Assembly (NCBI GenBank): GCA_030062745.1
Contig: CP099840.1
Location: 15,687,218 to 15,751,217 of the forward strand
DNA length: 64,000 nucleotides
Direction of reading: 5' to 3'
From: Capitulum mitella
Taxonomy: Eukaryota > Arthropoda > Thecostraca > Pollicipedomorpha > Pollicipedidae
Below the pieces are notes generated by a model. That model was not told the DNA's origin, searched no databases, and saw only the letters and a program-made list of their open reading frames with translations. The position numbers and the translations under genes were made by a program. This document shows positions 48,701 to 54,700 of the stretch, in pieces. The first letter of the stretch is position 1; each line of letters begins with the position of its first letter.

Positions 48701-51700
48701 TTGGGCCCTGGCAGTCCAGAATAATGCGTCTAAGGTCGTGCGGACCGCCTTAGTGACACATTGTTGTTCCGCTCCCACTCACCAGCTTCGGGCGTTGGTG
48801 GCAATCACAGCAAGCAGGGTTCGTGCAGGTCGGTAAGTTGGATAAACGCGGTTAGGAAGTTGGACAAACGCGGTAAGAAATAGTCAGTCTGTATGTGTGA
48901 AACGGATCGGGTAACAGGCGTTCACGAGTACTCTCTCTACCCTTTAACAAACAGCAGTTAAAATCGCCAACATTCACCAGTGTAGGGCAAGGATGATTGG
49001 CAAACATGAACTGGATCTGGTTCTCCAGTGCGTTAGGGTCAGCGGTCGGCGGACGCGCAGTGTGATTAGGCTCTCAGTACGCCGACGTGACCAAGAATGA
49101 CCTGTACCGTCTGTAAGTTTGAGTTCTTGACGCCGGTAAATGGGGTCTTGAACTATTCACAGCCGAAACAGTCCCGGACCAACTACGGTGTCCCGTCGGC
49201 AGATGGCTACCCTTAGGACGGTCACTGTTGAACAGTTTATATCCGCTAAGAGACAGAAGTCGATCAGCAGCACGCGGCGTCAGCCATGTTTTAGAGAGCT
49301 TTCATATGTCGAACCCGTACGTTCGATGAATATCATCCCGGTGGCCGAGCAACTTCAGTTTCATGGACTGGATATTAGCATGGCCATGACTGGACATCAT
49401 GGCTTTCCACCGCTGATTTTGGATGGCTGGGAGGTTTCGTATTTCAGGCCACGTGTCCTGCATGTCTTTTTGCATCAGTAGCCTGCGATGGAATATACTG
49501 ATTTTTGTCCTGTTCTTGATGTATTCAGCCTACACTGATCGAAGACAACACCCGTATTTGTGCAGGCTGTGTGAATGCTGCTGGTTCGTCTCGGTTTGAT
49601 GACGTGCCCACTCCGTTCCCATAATCGGCCAGGATGAGCATCTGAAGACGAACCCTTTCCTGAGCTCTCCCGTCGCGGAGGCACCTGCTGCCGCCACCCC
49701 TCCGGTGACAGCGTCCTCCAATGGCCAGTCGGCCGCCATCATAGACCTGTTTGGAGCGGGCGCGCCGGCTGCCTCAGCACCGGTGAGATCTGCACTGCTG
49801 GCTGACCATCCGGCCTCACACCCGCCGTCCTGAGCTGACGGTATCTTGTCACTTGGCCTCATTGCTAGCGTTGAAAATTTGTGTCAGATATGCAAAGCGT
49901 ACCACGAAAAGTGCTTTTTGTTTTGATGTGCCGAACGCTGAAATTTGGGCAACCCTGACAAGCCCATAAAACACGCCCGAAGGTGGATTTTTTTCATCGC
50001 GTAGCGTTATATTTGTTTGCTTTCTCGTCCCACTGCGAGACATGTGAGCAGGTCAGCGGACTGTGGCCTGGGGATGTGGCGGCCGGGAACGCGTATGGGT
50101 GTCGTGGAGAGGCCCGGCCGGCCGGCCGTTGGCCGTGTCGTGTGTCGGCTGCTGACAGCTGTGGCGTGCTCTGCCTACAGCCGGCGAGCAAGGCCTCGGA
50201 CGATCTGCTTCAGCTCACCGGCAACCCGTTCGCCGACATCATGGCCGCCTCGTCACAGCCGGCTGCGTCCGCGCCGCCGCCACCGCCGCCGCCGGCGGCC
50301 GCGCTAAACGGTGCGGAGCGCAAACGGCGCCGGCTGTAAGGCGTGGTCGTCCGCCGGCACCGCCATCTACCTCCGCGGAGCTCCGATCACACCGGCTCTG
50401 ATTAGTCTGCTCCACTCATGTGTGCCTCACGACTATGGAGAGTCGTCTTCCGTGTTGTCCCTCTCCATATCATTCATCCGGTTCAAGCGCTGATATTTGC
50501 TCTGCGATTTTGTCCGCGGCATGTGGTGTTTTCAAGCACATCGGACGTTAAAGGTGGTACTCGCGTATCGTTTTGCACTCAAGCATCGCTGGCATTGTGG
50601 ATTTGTGGCTTTCGCTCTAAGCTATGGCCGTTTCGAATGGTATGAGTCGCATCAGCCCAGACAAGCATTTTGACCCATTGTCTGTCATCTCTGGCCAGGC
50701 TCGAGCGTCAACGCGTTCAATATCTTCGACTCGTCCTCCACCGCGGGGTTCGCAAACTTCGAGCTGATCCAGCCTGTCCCGGGATACAAAGGTACCGGAG
50801 TGGGCGCCGGCGATGAGCTTTCAGTCGTATGCTGCGTGGTGTGTCTCCGACTCCTGAGCAGGCCCATTTCTTTGCGCTAGTTTAAGACAAAAGCATCCAG
50901 TCCTAGACGAAAGAGCACAACGCGACAGCGCCTCTTGTTCCCTGGCATATTCAGTTCACAGCGCAACACTGGGAGAACAGGTGCGACATGCACGCGTACA
51001 GATCTCGTGCTCTGCTGTTGTCATGTCATAAAATAGCATATCATCATATCATAAAATCATATGATGGTCCAGCCTTGAGCCTCCATAGCTTGTACTATCC
51101 CTAGAACTTTCGGGGCCGACACCGTGGCCATGTTGAAGTGATGTCGGCTGATGCCGTGAGGTGACCTCGTTCTGAGGACGTCTGAGGACGGACGTCCTTC
51201 CGCCCGGTGCCGAGGAGGCTCACTGATGCCGTGAGGTGGTCCCCATTAACATCCTCTGAGGATGGACGTCCTGCCGCCCGGTGTTGGGTAGAGTTGCGGG
51301 TGTTGGGGTACACTATGGCTGACGACGGCTGCGGTGGTCGTTACATGCAGCCGATGAGACGACGGCGGCAGGGGCTGAGGCGTTGCCGCCGTCTGATTTT
51401 GCCGTGGAAGCGGCCCCCAGTGCAGGTAGGGGCCGTCCAGTATTGCTCGCAGCTTGTGCCATCACCGGTCCACGAACACGCACAGATCGCACGTATTAAC
51501 TGTCGTAGCCGCCATTTCTGCCGCCTTGCCTCATTGCTCTCTAGCGTATAGTGTGTACTCTGTGTGGTGGCTGCACCGTCTGCGGCCACCAAAAGGGAAC
51601 ACGGGACTCATAACACCTTTCTGCAAACGTTTGTTCAGGTATTCATCAGAGAATGGGACTACAGCTGGAATGTTGGCGTTGTTTACCCGATCTCGGAAAT

Positions 51701-54700
51701 CTAGTCTGTCGATTTTTAGATTATGTCTTTCCCCGGCCGTGTACTTACGAAAGGCGTGTCAATACGGCACCAGGTTTCTGCGATTTAGTGATATAGCATG
51801 TGACGTTTCTTGGATTACGTAATACTGGGAAACGCTTCCCGATTGGTGGTTACCGTCATGGCCGTATCAGTGTCGCAGTCAGGCAGTCAGGCGGGAAATG
51901 ACACCATGCCATGTATTGAACGTGATGGAAATTTGGTTGACATGGTCATTCCTGCCTTATTATTTTTTTAAACGAAAGAACTGAAATGAATATGGCGTAA
52001 GATAAGTAAAGCTGTATATCAGTTTTGGAAGCCGGCTGCCAAGCGGAATGGCAAAAGTCGTGCAGATTGAAATCTTTTGAAAAGTGCGTCAGGCATCGCT
52101 CCGTGATGGTGCAGTTTTTTGTTACAGCGCTTGATCTGATCGATGATACAGTTCTGAGCAACGTCGAGTGGGCTCAGATCCTGTGCTGTAGCTTTTTTCT
52201 GCCATTCCTCTGCGAATGAACAATTATCCGTATCGAACTTCTGGAAGTGTACTTTCCAGAAGTGTTGGTTTTTGTGCTCGTCCTGTGGACGTAGAAGGCA
52301 GCGAATTCTGCTGTCTTCTGCTGTCAGCGTTTTATATTTCCTGTAATTGTGGCCATTGCCCCTACCATGAAGTTCATTTAGACGAAGAGACTTATTTATG
52401 TCGTGATCTATAGAATAATCCCTTTCTTCTATTCGTTTTGGACGTAGGAGCAAGTATACTTAAACCGAGTGGTCGAGAACACTTGCTCCCGCATGCAGTA
52501 TAGGAATGGTAGGAAAGGAGTGGTCCAATGAACACGATTTAAGTAGCGTGGTGATTTCCCAACATAATGGGGACACATTCACAGTCACATCCTCCCCGGA
52601 TGTGACTGTATTTCAGAAATTTTTTTCCAGTCCTTTGTGCCGTAGACCTTGCACAAAGATTTTCGAAAGCTTCTTGGGGACCTACAACATCCCGCACCCT
52701 CCTCCTCCCCAAGATATCGAACCATGAACGTAGGCCTCTGGCTGAATGCATTTCATGCAAGGAACAGTGTGGATGTTGTATTGACAGGATGCTGCCCTAA
52801 AGATTCATCGTGTTCCAAAGTCTAGACTTAGAATAAGAACAAATACTTCCAAGAAAGACCGTCCTAGATCGTAACAGTTGTTGAGAACGCAGAAGAGTGG
52901 CAGAAAAGCTTCCGCGACAACCTGGATTTAAAACTTTTCCACCCTGTTTTCAACTGTACATATTATGTGCCGCACTGACTGCGTCTTGACGGCACGCAAC
53001 GTTATGCTGGTAATAAACGTTTTCATATAGCGGACTTTTGTGAATTTTCTTTGACGGCTTTCTGACGTGGTCAGCGGTTCTGCTTCTCAGTCTTGCGCCG
53101 TATTCAAAGCTTTTTGATCTAAAAAAATATGATAAGAACAAGAAACCCAGCATCTTGTATTACATTCACCAAATGGGACTAGAGAAACAATTTCTTGATA
53201 TTTGATAGTAACCACCGATCGGGGAGCGTTTCCAGGTGTCACGTCATCTACAAAGCGTGATGTACCAAATCAACCAACCACAGAAACCTGGTGCCGTATT
53301 GGTCGGACACAGGCGACAGTCAGTCAGCATATTTAAGAAACGCCTGCGTCTCGTAAATTCGCTCCCCGTTCATGTCGGACCGTTAAAAGGCATGTAAATT
53401 TCTGCAGTACTTTTTAATGCATGTACGAATGTGTCCTTGGTCTTATCAGTATCCGTAAAATTGTTATCCCTAGTGTCGTTTCAAAAAAACGAATCCATGC
53501 TTTTTTCTCGCTATTTCATCTCATAAGATGAAATTGCGTGCAACTTCAAAAATAACCTAACCTGCGCATTAAAACTTCCCATAAAAGCTTGCTGATGCTG
53601 TCATGACGTTTGGTATGATCCTTTTGCAATATGAGGTAAATCGTAGATGGATTTTTTCATGCTCGTGATGCCTGACCGTTCCCTGTGCCCTAGGCTGGGC
53701 CCTGGCTGTCACCTGTCTCCCATGTGGGGCCTGACCCTCCCCTGTGTCCTAGATCGGGCCCTGACCTTCCCTTTTGTCCCAGATCGGGACCTGAGCATTC
53801 CCATTGCCCCATGTCGGGCCTTGACGGGTCCGGATATCATGGCTGGCTGTACCCTGGTCCGGATATGATGACTCGCTGTGCCCGGGTCCGGACATAATGG
53901 CTCGCTTTGCCTGGGGATTTGGACATGTCTCTGTGCCATGGGTCAAGACATGATGGCTCGATGTACCTCGGGTCCGGACATGATGGCACGCCATGCCCCA
54001 GGTCCGGATATGTTTGGAGACGTTCTGCAGCCGACGAGCCGCGGCGCGGCCCCGCTGGTAGGCCAGCCGGGCGGCGGCCAGCGTCCGCAGCAGCAGCAGC
54101 AACCGAAACTCATCAGCGACGACCTGGACATGAGCCTGCAGAGCCTGGTGCAGAACCTGGGCATCTCGGGTGGCAGCGCAGCGCACAATCAGAAACCCAA
54201 CTGGGGCTCGCCGGTCAAAAACACAACCAAAACTGGCGGCCAGAATTGGACCGTGCCGGCCGCCTCCGGACTGACGAGCGCCCCTGCTCGGCCCCTGGTG
54301 AGCACTGGCTAACGGCCGCGGCGGCAGAGGACGACTGCCACTGCCAGACACCCCGCGAACCTTGTGTGGGACTGGCCACATGGGGAGCATTTCAGCCGGC
54401 CTAATCATTCTGTAGGACTTGCCGGTTTTAGTCAGTTTCAGGGGCCCAAAGTGGCACAGATGACTTTGCTGTATTAAGTATTAATGGCAAAAAACAATTT
54501 TGTTCCAAAACGGGAAGGATCACCTCAGTCACGGGATTTGTTTTCAGTCAGGTTAGTTTGTTTATAAATGTGCCAGTTCAGCATGCTTTCATGTCAGCAG
54601 GCGATATATCGATCACTGATTATGTGTACCAGAACCCTGCCCGTAACCCATCGCGGCTGTCCAAAAACATCTTGCGTGGAATATTTTGTTCTTGCACTGA

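Noticed and set aside
50335..50340. gtaagg as donor of PICALM exon 10
   Set aside because: It would shift the frame so that NAFNIFDSS is lost; the weaker site at 50311 keeps the phase.
51600..51670. Minus-strand CTCTGATGAATACC as a hammerhead core
   Set aside because: No stem II and no GAAA follow.
54024..54031. ttctgcag as acceptor of exon 12
   Set aside because: Wrong phase relative to exon 11, and it would remove the conserved FGDVLQ segment.
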